Of a stretch of DNA of 64,000 nucleotides, positions 1 through 8,200 are shown in pieces. Source of the stretch: Arsukibacterium indicum. Lineage in GTDB: Bacteria; Pseudomonadota; Gammaproteobacteria; Enterobacterales; Alteromonadaceae. The position numbers and the translations under genes were made by a program. The stretch is from the NCBI RefSeq assembly GCF_019100565.1, contig NZ_JAHRID010000001.1:186001-250000 (forward strand). Reading direction: 5' to 3'. Under the pieces are notes generated by a model, which saw only the letters and a list, made by a program, of their open reading frames with translations, was not told where the DNA came from and ran no database searches. Position 1 is the stretch's first letter. Each line of letters starts with the position of its first letter.

Positions 1-1120
1 CGTAACAAATCATAATGCCAATTTTACCGCAGTCAGTATCGAACACTTTAACCCTATTGCCGCCGTGCATGGCCCAGTTACGCTTTTCTGCAGGGGTGAC
101 GTGCACCTTATCGTATTGCTCCCAGCTACCGTCACGCCGGCATAAAAAACCACTGTTATGTAGCTTGCCATCATAGATGCAAGGCATGCTGCCGGTAATA
201 ATATTGATGTTATAGGCAATAGCAAACTCAACGAATTTGTCGCGAATGGTATCGGTATATTTTGCCAGCTCGCGTATGCTTTGGGTGACACTTAAATGGT
301 TGTAATGCTCCATCAGCGGCGCGGCGAACAGTTCCGGGAACAGGATAAAATCGCTTTTATAGTCGGATACCGCATCAACAAAAAACTCCATCTGTTCAAA
401 CAGCTGGTTAATGTCTTTCATATTGCGCATTTGCCACTGCACCAGGCCAAGCCGTACTTCTGCTTTGGGTGCATTAATTAATTTTACCGATTTGGTGTAA
501 TAAATATTGGCCCATTCCAGTAGCGTGGCATATTCCTGTGACTGGGTATCGCCCGGAATATAGCCCTTTAACAACTTACGAACATGAAAACCGTTGGCCA
601 GCTGAAAACTGAGTACCGGATCGTACAGCTCTTTGCGTTTTACTTTATCAATAAACTGCTTGGCACTGAGTGTCGCAGCATGTTGCTCGTAATTGGGCAT
701 TCTGCCACCGGCCATAATGGCCCGTAAATTCAGATTTTCACACAATTCTTTGCGCACATCATAAAGCCGTCGTGCCAGCCGCAAACCGCGATAATCGGGA
801 TGAATAAAAACTTCAATCCCGTAAAGTACATCGCCATTGTGGTCATGGTTATCGAAGGAAAAACCGGAAACAATTTGCTCGTAGGTATGATCATCACTAA
901 ATTTGCGGTAATCAATGATGATCGAGAATGCACAGCCAACAACCTTACCATCCACACACACGCAAATCTGCCCTTCAGGAAACTTGGTTAACAAGGTATC
1001 AACCCGCTCTTTAGTCCAGGTAAGCAGAGGGCCTGCTTTATATACCTGTTCAGATGCTTCTCGTAACTCCTCCATATCCTGATTAGTCAGATGTCGGACT
1101 TCGATGTGATTAGCTTCCAT
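1..1120 (-). CDS. GNAT acetyltransferase - carbon-nitrogen hydrolase fusion (3' end outside window)
   Basis: The reading frame is open from an ATG at 1118-1120 to the left edge, about 373 codons, so the C-terminus is missing. A good ribosome site (AGAGGA) lies 7 nt before the ATG. Residues about 5-200 look like a GNAT N-acetyltransferase (GIEVFIHPDYRGLRLARRLY resembles the acetyl-CoA binding motif). From about residue 220 a nitrilase/amidase fold begins: the FPEL segment holds the catalytic Glu, YDKVHVTP the Lys, and IMICY at bases 2-10 the catalytic Cys. Such GNAT-nitrilase fusions are known in bacteria, but their substrate is not established; an amide hydrolase with coupled acyl transfer is a guess. 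It follows the pseudouridine synthase gene by 17 bp on the same strand, so the two probably share a transcript. Confidence 0.85.
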   Translation of the reverse strand, partial: MEANHIEVRHLTNQDMEELREASEQVYKAGPLLTWTKERVDTLLTKFPEGQICVCVDGKVVGCAFSIIIDYRKFSDDHTYEQIVSGFSFDNHDHNGDVLYGIEVFIHPDYRGLRLARRLYDVRKELCENLNLRAIMAGGRMPNYEQHAATLSAKQFIDKVKRKELYDPVLSFQLANGFHVRKLLKGYIPGDTQSQEYATLLEWANIYYTKSVKLINAPKAEVRLGLVQWQMRNMKDINQLFEQMEFFVDAVSDYKSDFILFPELFAAPLMEHYNHLSVTQSIRELAKYTDTIRDKFVEFAIAYNINIITGSMPCIYDGKLHNSGFLCRRDGSWEQYDKVHVTPAEKRNWAMHGGNRVKVFDTDCGKIGIMICY

Positions 1121-1137
1121 GGTTATTCCTCTGTTTA

Positions 1138-1809
1138 TTAAAATTCTGGCGGATTATCCTGAACCATTTGCTCACCGGTTAACGGGTGTGTGAAGCGGAT
1201 GCTGCACGCATGCAGCAGCAACCGTCCGGCAGTATCAATATTATCTTGCGGACCATAGAATGGATCACCCGCTATTGGATGCCCTGTCGCCTGCAGATGC
1301 AGCCGGAGCTGGTGAGAGCGGCCCGTTACCGGTGTCAGCAATAGCCGGGTTTGATTATTTGCCTCATCGCGATACTGAACCTGATAAAAGGTTAAAGAAG
1401 GTTTACCGCTTTCATTACAAATCTTATAACATGGCCTGTTTGCCGGATCAGGTGCTATCGGCAAATTAATCTCGCCCTGCATTTTATCAATTAGCCCGGA
1501 AACAATTGCCTGATATTGCTTAGTGATAGTACGGGCCTGAAACTGTTTGCTAAGCTCAGACAAGGCTCTTTTGGTCAAGGGCAGCAATACAATACCCGAA
1601 GTATCATAATCCAGCCGATGCACCACCGAAGCAGTCGGCCACTCGCGCTGTACCCGGCTGATCAGACAATCTTTATTGGCCGGATGCCGGCCCGGAACCG
1701 TTAGTAACTTAGCGGGCTTACTGACTATTAGCAGCTGTTCATCTTCGTATAACACGCTAAACGGCTGCTCAGTTGCAGGGAGCACTGCCAGTTCAGATAA
1801 GTCTGCCAT
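1138..1809 (-). CDS. RluA-family pseudouridine synthase (paralogue of rluA)
   Basis: A 223-residue protein of the RluA family, which isomerises specific uridines to pseudouridine in rRNA or tRNA. The catalytic motif VHRLDYDTSG carries the conserved Asp, and TGRSHQLRLH and AGDPFYG match later family motifs. It has no N-terminal S4 domain, as in RluA itself (about 219 residues). It is less like E. coli RluA than its divergent neighbour at 1939: the N-terminus differs and the C-terminus is more diverged. The target is therefore unclear; it could be a duplicate that took another site. Start is an ATG at 1809 with a weak ribosome site. The GNAT-nitrilase gene follows 17 bp downstream. Confidence 0.9.
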   Translation of the reverse strand: MADLSELAVLPATEQPFSVLYEDEQLLIVSKPAKLLTVPGRHPANKDCLISRVQREWPTASVVHRLDYDTSGIVLLPLTKRALSELSKQFQARTITKQYQAIVSGLIDKMQGEINLPIAPDPANRPCYKICNESGKPSLTFYQVQYRDEANNQTRLLLTPVTGRSHQLRLHLQATGHPIAGDPFYGPQDNIDTAGRLLLHACSIRFTHPLTGEQMVQDNPPEF

Positions 1810-1938
1810 TAAATAACACCCACCCGATTAAATTGTAAAATATGTTCGCCGCTTGATATCTATTATGCCTGATAAGCGGTTTGTCTGCAGCGCAAAATCC
1901 GTTATGCTGCTGACCAGATTGATTATTACCTTCAGCTT

Positions 1939-2640
1939 ATGGCCGATAGCTTTAACTACATTCCCCCAACTGAGCCCTGGCTTGATATTTTATATCAGGA
2001 CAAAGACATTATTGTGCTGAATAAACCCAGTGGTTTGTTAACCAACCCCGGCCGCGGCCCCCATTTAGCTGATTGTCTGCTGAGCCGGGTTCAGGCGGAA
2101 TTTAAATTAGCACAACTGGTGCACCGGCTTGATTTAAGCACGTCGGGGGTAGTGGTAATAGCGCTGCGCCGCAAGGCCGAACGGGAACTTAAACGCCAGT
2201 TTGCTGAGCGAATCGTTAAAAAACGTTATCTGGCGGTTGTAGCCGGTCAGCCCGCAGCCGATGAGGGTAGCATTGATCTGCCGCTGGCCGTGGACCCTGA
2301 ACGCGCCCCACGCCAGAAAGTTTGCAGCAAAACAGGCAAAACCGCCCTTACTCATTATCGCGTATTGCAACAGCTGAATAATGCCGCCCTGGTGGAGCTG
2401 CGACCGGTTACCGGCCGCTCGCATCAGTTACGGGTGCATATGCTGGCACTGGGACATCCAATCCTTGGTGACGCCTTTTATGCACCGGCTGTGATAAAAG
2501 CTGCGGCACCACGTCTGCTGTTGCATGCCGCCAGTTTACAACTACTGCACCCCTACTCTGGCCAACCTCTTGAATTTACTGCCGACACTGACTTTGTTAG
2601 CGCCAATTGCAGCCTGAACTGGCCTACTGACAATTTCTGA
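1939..2640 (+). CDS. rluA: Dual-specificity rRNA/tRNA pseudouridine synthase RluA
   Basis: A 233-residue protein matching E. coli RluA along its length, which makes pseudouridine 746 in 23S rRNA and 32 in several tRNAs. The start PPTEPWLDILYQDKDI, the catalytic VHRLDLSTSG with its Asp, GRSHQLRVHMLALGHPILGD, and APRLLLHA are all RluA-like. The C-terminus is about 14 residues longer than in E. coli. It is divergent from the second RluA-family gene with about 130 bp between them, and mscL follows 104 bp downstream. No strong Shine-Dalgarno is seen before the ATG at 1939. Confidence 0.93.
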   Translation: MADSFNYIPPTEPWLDILYQDKDIIVLNKPSGLLTNPGRGPHLADCLLSRVQAEFKLAQLVHRLDLSTSGVVVIALRRKAERELKRQFAERIVKKRYLAVVAGQPAADEGSIDLPLAVDPERAPRQKVCSKTGKTALTHYRVLQQLNNAALVELRPVTGRSHQLRVHMLALGHPILGDAFYAPAVIKAAAPRLLLHAASLQLLHPYSGQPLEFTADTDFVSANCSLNWPTDNF

Positions 2641-2744
2641 ACAAAACACTCTGGCAAATTTATCCGGCCTGACTATAGTGATAATACCTGTCCCGGCATC
2701 TCTGCACGGAAAGGCTCGTAATAACAATAAAACAGGAATTTACT

Positions 2745-3146
2745 ATGAGTATGCTAGGTGAGTTTAAAAGCTTTGCCATGCGCGGCAATGTGGTTGATAT
2801 GGCAGTGGGGATTATTATCGGCGCTGCTTTTGGCAAAATTGTGTCGTCTTTTGTCAACGACGTTATTATGCCGCCCATTGGCGTATTGCTGGGTGGGGTT
2901 AATTTTCGCGATTTAGCGGTGATTATTCAGCAAGCGACCGAAACACAGGCCGAAGTGGTTATAAAGTACGGTATGTTTTTGCAAACAATTATTGATTTTA
3001 TCATTATTGCTTTTGCCGTATTTGTTGGGGTTAAAGCAATGAATTCGATGAAGGCGAAAGAAGAAGCCAAGCCGGTTGAGGTAGCCAAAATACCGGAAGA
3101 CGTTAAATTGCTGACCGAGATCCGGGATTTACTGAATAAGCAGTAG
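2745..3146 (+). CDS. mscL: Large-conductance mechanosensitive channel MscL
   Basis: A 133-residue inner-membrane protein that opens under membrane tension and releases solutes on hypo-osmotic shock. The N-terminal amphipathic helix and first membrane segment carry the signature [21 protein letters not shown], which lines the gate. A periplasmic loop, a second membrane helix (about residues 77-100) and a charged cytoplasmic helix (about 103-130) follow. Length is typical. The ATG at 2745 has AGGA 7-8 nt upstream. A strong hairpin terminator follows 28 bp after the stop. Confidence 0.97.
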   Translation: MSMLGEFKSFAMRGNVVDMAVGIIIGAAFGKIVSSFVNDVIMPPIGVLLGGVNFRDLAVIIQQATETQAEVVIKYGMFLQTIIDFIIIAFAVFVGVKAMNSMKAKEEAKPVEVAKIPEDVKLLTEIRDLLNKQ

Positions 3147-3173
3147 CGGTATTTTCACCAGGTTAGTGGCATT

Positions 3174-3202
3174 AAAAAACGTCTCTTAGTGAGACGTTTT
3201 TT
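3174..3202. terminator. Bidirectional intrinsic terminator after mscL
   Basis: A perfect 12-bp inverted repeat (3174-3185 and 3191-3202) with a 5-nt loop. A6 stands at the left end and T6 at the right, so it can end transcripts from mscL (+) and from the convergent peptidase gene (-). Confidence 0.9.
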
Positions 3203-3225
3203 AAGTTCGATGCACTTTGAAAGGA

Positions 3226-3320
3226 GGTCGGAAACCCGATCTGGGCGGCGCAGAGTGTCTGAGCCCTGCCGAAGGCTGCAGGGCGAGTTGCTGCGACGAG
3301 CCAGAGCGGGTATTGCGACC
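3226..3320. repeat. 95-bp imperfect palindromic element
   Basis: The 3' spacer between mscL and the S9 peptidase holds a long imperfect inverted repeat. GGTCG at 3226 pairs with CGACC at 3316; the ACCCG and TCTGG blocks and then GCGCAG pair with the matching blocks before 3316. The centre has its own stem, GCCCTGC against GCAGGGC around 3262-3284. It would fold as a branched stem. No ORF fits it. It may belong to an interspersed palindromic repeat family, but only one copy is visible in this window. Confidence 0.6.
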
Positions 3321-3334
3321 GTATCGTTAGATCG

Positions 3335-5806
3335 TTACAAGTTCTGCTCAAACAACTTATAAATACGCCGATATTCGTCCAGCCAACTGCTGGGCTGGCG
3401 GAAACCATGCGGCTCTACCGGATAAATCGCCGTTTCAAAGTCTTGTTTTTCCTGTTCGATTAAGCGCTGGACCAACCGCACCACATCCTGGAAAAATACA
3501 TTATCATCCACCATCGGGGCATTGATTAGCAGCGGTTTAGTTAAACCCTGAGTAAAATAAATAGGTGAGCTGCGCTCGTACGCAATAGGATCAATATCCG
3601 GTGTATTCAGGATGTTTGAGGTATAAGGATGGTTGTAATAAGCCCAGTCACTAACCGGACGCAACGCGGCCCCTGCCTGGAACAAATCGGGCTGTTTAAA
3701 CAGCGCCATAAAGGTCATAAAACCGCCGTACGAACCACCATAAGTGCCGATACGCTGACGATCAACATTAGCATTGTTCACCAACCAGTTAACCCCGTCG
3801 GCTAAATCTTCAACTTCCGGCGTGCCCATCTGCCGATAAATAGCTGTACGCCAGTCCCGACCATAGCCTTTTGATGCCCGGTAATCCATATCCATTACCA
3901 CATAACCTTGCTGCGCCAGCAAATTATGAAACAGAAATTCCCGGAAATACCCAGACCAGCCCAGATCACTATTTTGCAGATAGCCCGCGCCATGATTAAA
4001 AATAACTGCCCGTCTTGGTTCACCCTGCTGGTAGTCTGCCGGATAATACACCTTGCTGAATATCGGCTGCTTAGTGTGGCTTGACGGTACAGCCACCACT
4101 TGCGGTGCAACCAGCGGCAAGCGTTTAAATTCTGCCGAGACCGTATCGGTTAGTCTGATAACTTCTGCATCCGGCTTCGCTGCCATCAGGTATAAATCTT
4201 CTGGCATCAGGCTGGTTGAATGGGTTAATAGTAATTTTTGCTCATCAGGTGCCAGGGTAAAATCTGTCATACCGCCGAGACGGGTCAGTTGCTCCTTTTT
4301 AGCGTTTGCCAGATCGAGCCGGTATACTTCATAGATCCCCGGATGGGAGACATTTGCCTTAAAATATAAATAGTTGTCATCAGTTGTTAATGTCGGATGA
4401 CTTACTTCAAAGGTGCCACTGGTTAACTTTTTCGCTTTACGGTCTGTTAATTCTTTAGTGTAGATATGCGAATAACCGCTTTCTTCAGACAAAAAGTACA
4501 GAGTTTTGCTGTTATTAAACCAGCCAAAATCATTAAAGGCGTAGTTAACCCAGGCAGTATCATGCAGGCGATGCTGAGGCACCAGCGCTTTCTTGTCAAA
4601 ATCAATGGTAGCAATCCAGCGGTCTTTGTTATCAAAGGCTTTCAGCATTACCGCAACCTGATCACCGGAATTATGCCAGCGCATAGCGCTCTGGCTCCAG
4701 TACCAGTCTGTCATCAGGCCAATATCCCGGATCACTTTGCCGCTTTTATACTTTTCACCTTTTGCTTTGGCGTTTTCCGCTTTTACTTCGGCCAGTACAT
4801 CTTCGTTATAGCCCGGCAAGCTGGTATAGCTGAGCGGATATTGGCTACCATCGGTTAACGACACCAGAATAAGCTTCTGCGGTTCAGGTTTAAAATCAGT
4901 AACACGCCACCTTACCGGTTGCGCTGCAATATCACCGCTCTCTGTAATGTAGTTAGGCATAATATCCTTTTCATTACGCGGTTTGGCTTTACGCACTGCC
5001 ACCAGCAAATAATCGGCATTAGGTGAAATACTGGCATCAACGATTTGCTGGTCTTTACCCAAATACACAGCCTCTGGCGCCATTGCCGGGTTCGCGTCCC
5101 GAAGCGCGACTTTCGCCTGATGCTGCTCAACTTTATGTCGATGTACTTTGGCAACATAGTCAATCAGCTTGTGTTGTTCCTGTGCCAGATAGCCAGTTGG
5201 AACTGCCGGTGCTTTTGGCTGCTCTTCGGTTTTAAGGCTGATTAGCTCACTGCTGATTCCGCTGGTTAAATCGACCGTATAAAAAGTCCAGCCCTGGCGA
5301 TATAGCAGCCGGTTATCATTTAAAAACTGCGGCGCGCTATGACTTTGATTGCTGCGGGTAACTTGCAAAATCCCGCCATCAGCTTTTCGAACAAAAATAT
5401 TGCCTTCAAAAACCCAGGCTTGCAGCTGCCGGTCGGCACTGTACTGCACATTACTACTACCCATCTGATGCAGCTGAGACAATGGCACTGCCACACCATT
5501 ATCAACGGCACTTAATGGCCGCTGGAACCAGTCCCGCAGATCACTGCCGGCGCGTTTTTGCTGATAAAATACCTGGCTGCTGTCAGCACTCCAAAACGCA
5601 CTTTCAGGCGAACGCCCCAGCCAGTCAGGGTCGGCCATAATTTGCTCTAAAGTGAACTTAATGGAGGGATCAGCCTGATAAACCGATTTAGCAACTACCG
5701 GTGCGCTTTGCCAGGTTTGAGCATCTGATTTGGCAAAAACCGGATTGCTGCTGAACAGCAGGCCAGCAGTTACTGCAACAAGCATGGTTTGATGGAATAA
5801 TTTCAT
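3335..5806 (-). CDS. Secreted S9 (prolyl oligopeptidase) family serine peptidase
   Basis: An 823-residue exported peptidase. Residues 1-25 form a signal peptide ending in NPVFA. Residues about 40-570 form a DPP-IV/acylaminoacyl-peptidase type beta-propeller. The C-terminal alpha/beta hydrolase has the nucleophile motif GGSYGG (Ser about 692), an Asp in PMVDDN (about 768) and the His in EPHGFR (about 800), so the triad looks complete. The family cleaves short peptides, often after proline or releasing N-terminal dipeptides; the exact specificity cannot be read from sequence. It probably works in the periplasm on scavenged peptides. It is transcribed alone and ends facing mscL. Confidence 0.93.
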   Translation of the reverse strand: MKLFHQTMLVAVTAGLLFSSNPVFAKSDAQTWQSAPVVAKSVYQADPSIKFTLEQIMADPDWLGRSPESAFWSADSSQVFYQQKRAGSDLRDWFQRPLSAVDNGVAVPLSQLHQMGSSNVQYSADRQLQAWVFEGNIFVRKADGGILQVTRSNQSHSAPQFLNDNRLLYRQGWTFYTVDLTSGISSELISLKTEEQPKAPAVPTGYLAQEQHKLIDYVAKVHRHKVEQHQAKVALRDANPAMAPEAVYLGKDQQIVDASISPNADYLLVAVRKAKPRNEKDIMPNYITESGDIAAQPVRWRVTDFKPEPQKLILVSLTDGSQYPLSYTSLPGYNEDVLAEVKAENAKAKGEKYKSGKVIRDIGLMTDWYWSQSAMRWHNSGDQVAVMLKAFDNKDRWIATIDFDKKALVPQHRLHDTAWVNYAFNDFGWFNNSKTLYFLSEESGYSHIYTKELTDRKAKKLTSGTFEVSHPTLTTDDNYLYFKANVSHPGIYEVYRLDLANAKKEQLTRLGGMTDFTLAPDEQKLLLTHSTSLMPEDLYLMAAKPDAEVIRLTDTVSAEFKRLPLVAPQVVAVPSSHTKQPIFSKVYYPADYQQGEPRRAVIFNHGAGYLQNSDLGWSGYFREFLFHNLLAQQGYVVMDMDYRASKGYGRDWRTAIYRQMGTPEVEDLADGVNWLVNNANVDRQRIGTYGGSYGGFMTFMALFKQPDLFQAGAALRPVSDWAYYNHPYTSNILNTPDIDPIAYERSSPIYFTQGLTKPLLINAPMVDDNVFFQDVVRLVQRLIEQEKQDFETAIYPVEPHGFRQPSSWLDEYRRIYKLFEQNL

Positions 5807-5960
5807 AAAATTAAGTCTTGTACTGAATTAACGACGCCCTGTTATACAAAGCCTTCGCACTGAACGCAACTTAATGCGGCTGATTAGCCAGGATCTGAGC
5901 CAGAATAACAGTAGCGGGAGGCTGAAAAAACTGCAGCGGGCTTTCCATAATAAAACGTAA

Positions 5961-5984
5961 AATGCGCAGCAGACGCTGCGCATT
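5961..5984 (-). terminator. Intrinsic terminator after azoR
   Basis: A perfect 10-bp stem (5961-5970 with 5975-5984) and 4-nt loop. On the minus strand a T-rich stretch (TTACGTTTTATT) follows. It lies just beyond the azoR stop. Confidence 0.75.
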
Positions 5985-6003
5985 CTGAACAATACATCAA
6001 CTT

Positions 6004-6609
6004 TCAGGCCGCGACTTTTTCGGTTAATTGACCAAGCTGCTGTCGGGCCGCATTCAGCGCTTTCTCAGCAGCCGCTTCGCCCATGTTCAGGCCTTCGGCA
6101 TAAACAAAGTGCAATTGAGTTAAGCCAATAAAATTAAAGAAACTGGTTAAAAAAGGTGTCTGGCTATCTGCTGCAGTGCCCTGATAAATACCACCGCGGG
6201 TTGCCAGTACGACAACCGGCTTGTCAGCCAGCAAACCAACCGGGCCATTTTCTGTATATTTGAAGGTAACACCGGAGCGGGCCAGCCGATCCAGCATAGA
6301 TTTAAGCTGCGACGGAATACCGAAATTGTACATGGGAACACCCAGCACGATGACATCTGCTGCACGAACCTGTTCAATCAGCTTGTCTGAGTAAGCCGCA
6401 AGCTGCTGCTGCTCTGCAGTGCGTTCTGCGGCAGGGGTCATCCAGGCAGCCAGCTCACTCATTTCTAAATGTGGTAATGGCGCAGTATTCAAATCAATTT
6501 CTGTCAGCTTAATATCGCTACCGAGTTGAGCGATAAACGCTTTGCTTAATTTGGTTGAGTGGCCATTGTCACCACTAATTGAACTATTGATTACCAGAAC
6601 ATTTTTCAT
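6004..6609 (-). CDS. azoR: FMN-dependent NADH:quinone oxidoreductase / azoreductase AzoR
   Basis: A 201-residue flavodoxin-fold enzyme that uses NADH and FMN to reduce quinones and azo bonds; in E. coli it protects against thiol and quinone stress. The N-terminus KNVLVINSSISG binds FMN phosphate, and GVPMYNFGIPSQLKSMLDR and ATRGGIY are family motifs. The start at 6609 was chosen because AGGAGA sits at the right spacing and the family begins there; an in-frame start 13 codons upstream adds an unrelated tail. It has its own terminator. It is divergent from an ECF sigma factor gene, a suggestive but unproven link. Confidence 0.92.
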   Translation of the reverse strand: MKNVLVINSSISGDNGHSTKLSKAFIAQLGSDIKLTEIDLNTAPLPHLEMSELAAWMTPAAERTAEQQQLAAYSDKLIEQVRAADVIVLGVPMYNFGIPSQLKSMLDRLARSGVTFKYTENGPVGLLADKPVVVLATRGGIYQGTAADSQTPFLTSFFNFIGLTQLHFVYAEGLNMGEAAAEKALNAARQQLGQLTEKVAA

Positions 6610-6864
6610 AATTCTCTCCTTTAAACATGTTAGGCAATAATACCTCAACTTTATAGAATATATATCGCATTAAAGTGGTCATTTCTTTCTATTTTATAGT
6701 TATAAAAATTGCAAACCGACCAGGCTAAAAAAGCGTATATCACTCAAACCTAAATAATCTCTTTTAATGAATGCGTACAGCCGGGATAAACAAATATGTT
6801 GGAAACAACCGCGCTATCAGGGCATCATGCTGGTTCAACGAAGCAGAAGCGAATTAACCAGCGG

Positions 6865-7455
6865 ATGACAATAGAAACAGACAACGAGCAACGCACCGGA
6901 CAATGGGAAGATGCCCTGACCCTGGTTGCCTTGCATCAGGACAAAGCAGCTTATGCTGAATTGTTCAGTTATTTTGCGCCCAGGCTCAGAGCCTTTGGTA
7001 TCAAGATGTTTGGCAACGAGCAGCAGGCGATGGAGATGGTGCAGGACGCTATGCTCAACGTCTGGCGGAAGGCCAGATTATTTGACGCCAGTCGCGGCTG
7101 TGCTTCTACCTGGATTTTCACTATTGCCCGGAATGTTCGTTTCGATATGCTCAGAAAAAAGCAAAGTCGAAAAGATGATATCAGCGCTGATGACCTGTGG
7201 TTTGATGGTGATTATCCGGAACAGGAAAGCAACAACAGCGATAACTGGGACACCATATTAATGAGTGAAAAACTGGCGCCCCATTTTGACGGGTTACCGC
7301 CGGCACAGCGCATGGTGATGCAAAAAGTTTATTTAGAAGAAAAATCTCATCAGGAAGTATCTGATGAGCTGGCAATACCCCTAGGTACAGTAAAGTCCCG
7401 GATCCGCTTAGCCCTGGACAGATTGAGAGAGGCATTAGATGACACACGCAGTTAA
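6865..7455 (+). CDS. ECF RNA polymerase sigma factor (ChrR-partnered type)
   Basis: A group 4 (ECF) sigma-70 factor of about 196 residues. Region 2 is AAYAELFSYFAPRLRAFG through TWIFTIARNVRFDMLRKK. Region 4 is LPPAQRMVMQKVYLEEKSHQ followed by the helix-turn-helix IPLGTVKSRIRLALDRLREAL. The next gene, overlapping by 17 bp, encodes a ChrR-type anti-sigma factor, the same pairing as the singlet-oxygen-responsive RpoE/ChrR of Rhodobacter. By analogy it should be held inactive until oxidative or organic-peroxide stress. The ATG at 6865 was preferred; the frame extends to an ATG at 6796 and neither has a strong ribosome site. No clear ECF11-type promoter was recognised nearby. Confidence 0.9.
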   Translation: MTIETDNEQRTGQWEDALTLVALHQDKAAYAELFSYFAPRLRAFGIKMFGNEQQAMEMVQDAMLNVWRKARLFDASRGCASTWIFTIARNVRFDMLRKKQSRKDDISADDLWFDGDYPEQESNNSDNWDTILMSEKLAPHFDGLPPAQRMVMQKVYLEEKSHQEVSDELAIPLGTVKSRIRLALDRLREALDDTRS

Positions 7456-8128
7456 ATTTCATCCAGGTTTAATGTTACTGGAACAATATGTTGAAGGGTC
7501 GCTGTCGGCAGACGTTGCTCTTGCGGTGTCCGCCCATATTGACCTGTGCCCGCATTGCCAGCAGCAAAGTAAAGATATTACCAATGATCAGGCTTCATCG
7601 CTTGCTGAGCAGCAAGTGAATAGCCGTGATGCTGAGCAGGAATGGCAGCAAATGCTGGATTTCATCACCAGTCAGCCGGCCATATCAGCGGACACTGGTA
7701 CGTCCATAAAGGTTAAATCGCAGGTTGCCAGCGTCTCGGTAAACGGTAAGACCTTTGAAATACCCCGGGCCTTGGCCCGGCTTGCTGAACAGCGTAACAA
7801 ATGGTTGCATCTTGGTGGCATTGCTACGGCAAAACTGCCAACCGCGGATAAGCAGCATGTATCACTGCTTTACATTGACAAAGGCACCGAGGTACCGAAT
7901 CACACCCACCTTGGCCTGGAAATGACTTTGGTGTTAGCAGGCAAAATTGTTGATGAAAATGGTGAATACGGTGTTGGCGATTTACTGATAAATTCACCTG
8001 ATGACACTCATACACCAAGAACCCTGGCTGACGAAGATTGCCTGTGTTTGTCTGTACTGAGTGCGCCTCTGAAATTTAACAAAGGCCTGACCCGGTTGTT
8101 AAACCCGTTACAGCAGTTTTTCTACTGA
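7439..8128 (+). CDS. ChrR-family zinc-binding, cupin-type anti-sigma factor
   Basis: A 229-residue protein with two parts. Residues 1-80 form the zinc anti-sigma domain with HIDLCPHC (H-x3-C-x2-C), which grips the sigma factor. Residues about 120-215 form a cupin with HTHLGLE and a later TH, matching the metal ligands of Rhodobacter ChrR. The known family releases its sigma factor in response to singlet oxygen or peroxides. Its start lies inside the end of the sigma gene, so the two are translationally coupled. A terminator follows at 8161. Confidence 0.9.
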   Translation: MTHAVKFHPGLMLLEQYVEGSLSADVALAVSAHIDLCPHCQQQSKDITNDQASSLAEQQVNSRDAEQEWQQMLDFITSQPAISADTGTSIKVKSQVASVSVNGKTFEIPRALARLAEQRNKWLHLGGIATAKLPTADKQHVSLLYIDKGTEVPNHTHLGLEMTLVLAGKIVDENGEYGVGDLLINSPDDTHTPRTLADEDCLCLSVLSAPLKFNKGLTRLLNPLQQFFY

Positions 8129-8160
8129 TCGTTCTCTCTTAGCTTGGTGGAGCAAGCCTG

Positions 8161-8187
8161 GCGCCGTGTAAACGGCGCTTTTTTTTT
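8161..8187 (+). terminator. Intrinsic terminator of the sigma/anti-sigma operon
   Basis: A GCGCCG/CGGCGC stem (8161-8166, 8173-8178) with a 6-nt loop and a run of nine T. It separates the operon from the convergent desulfurase fusion gene. Confidence 0.9.
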
Positions 8188-8200
8188 GCGCCAATTTTCG

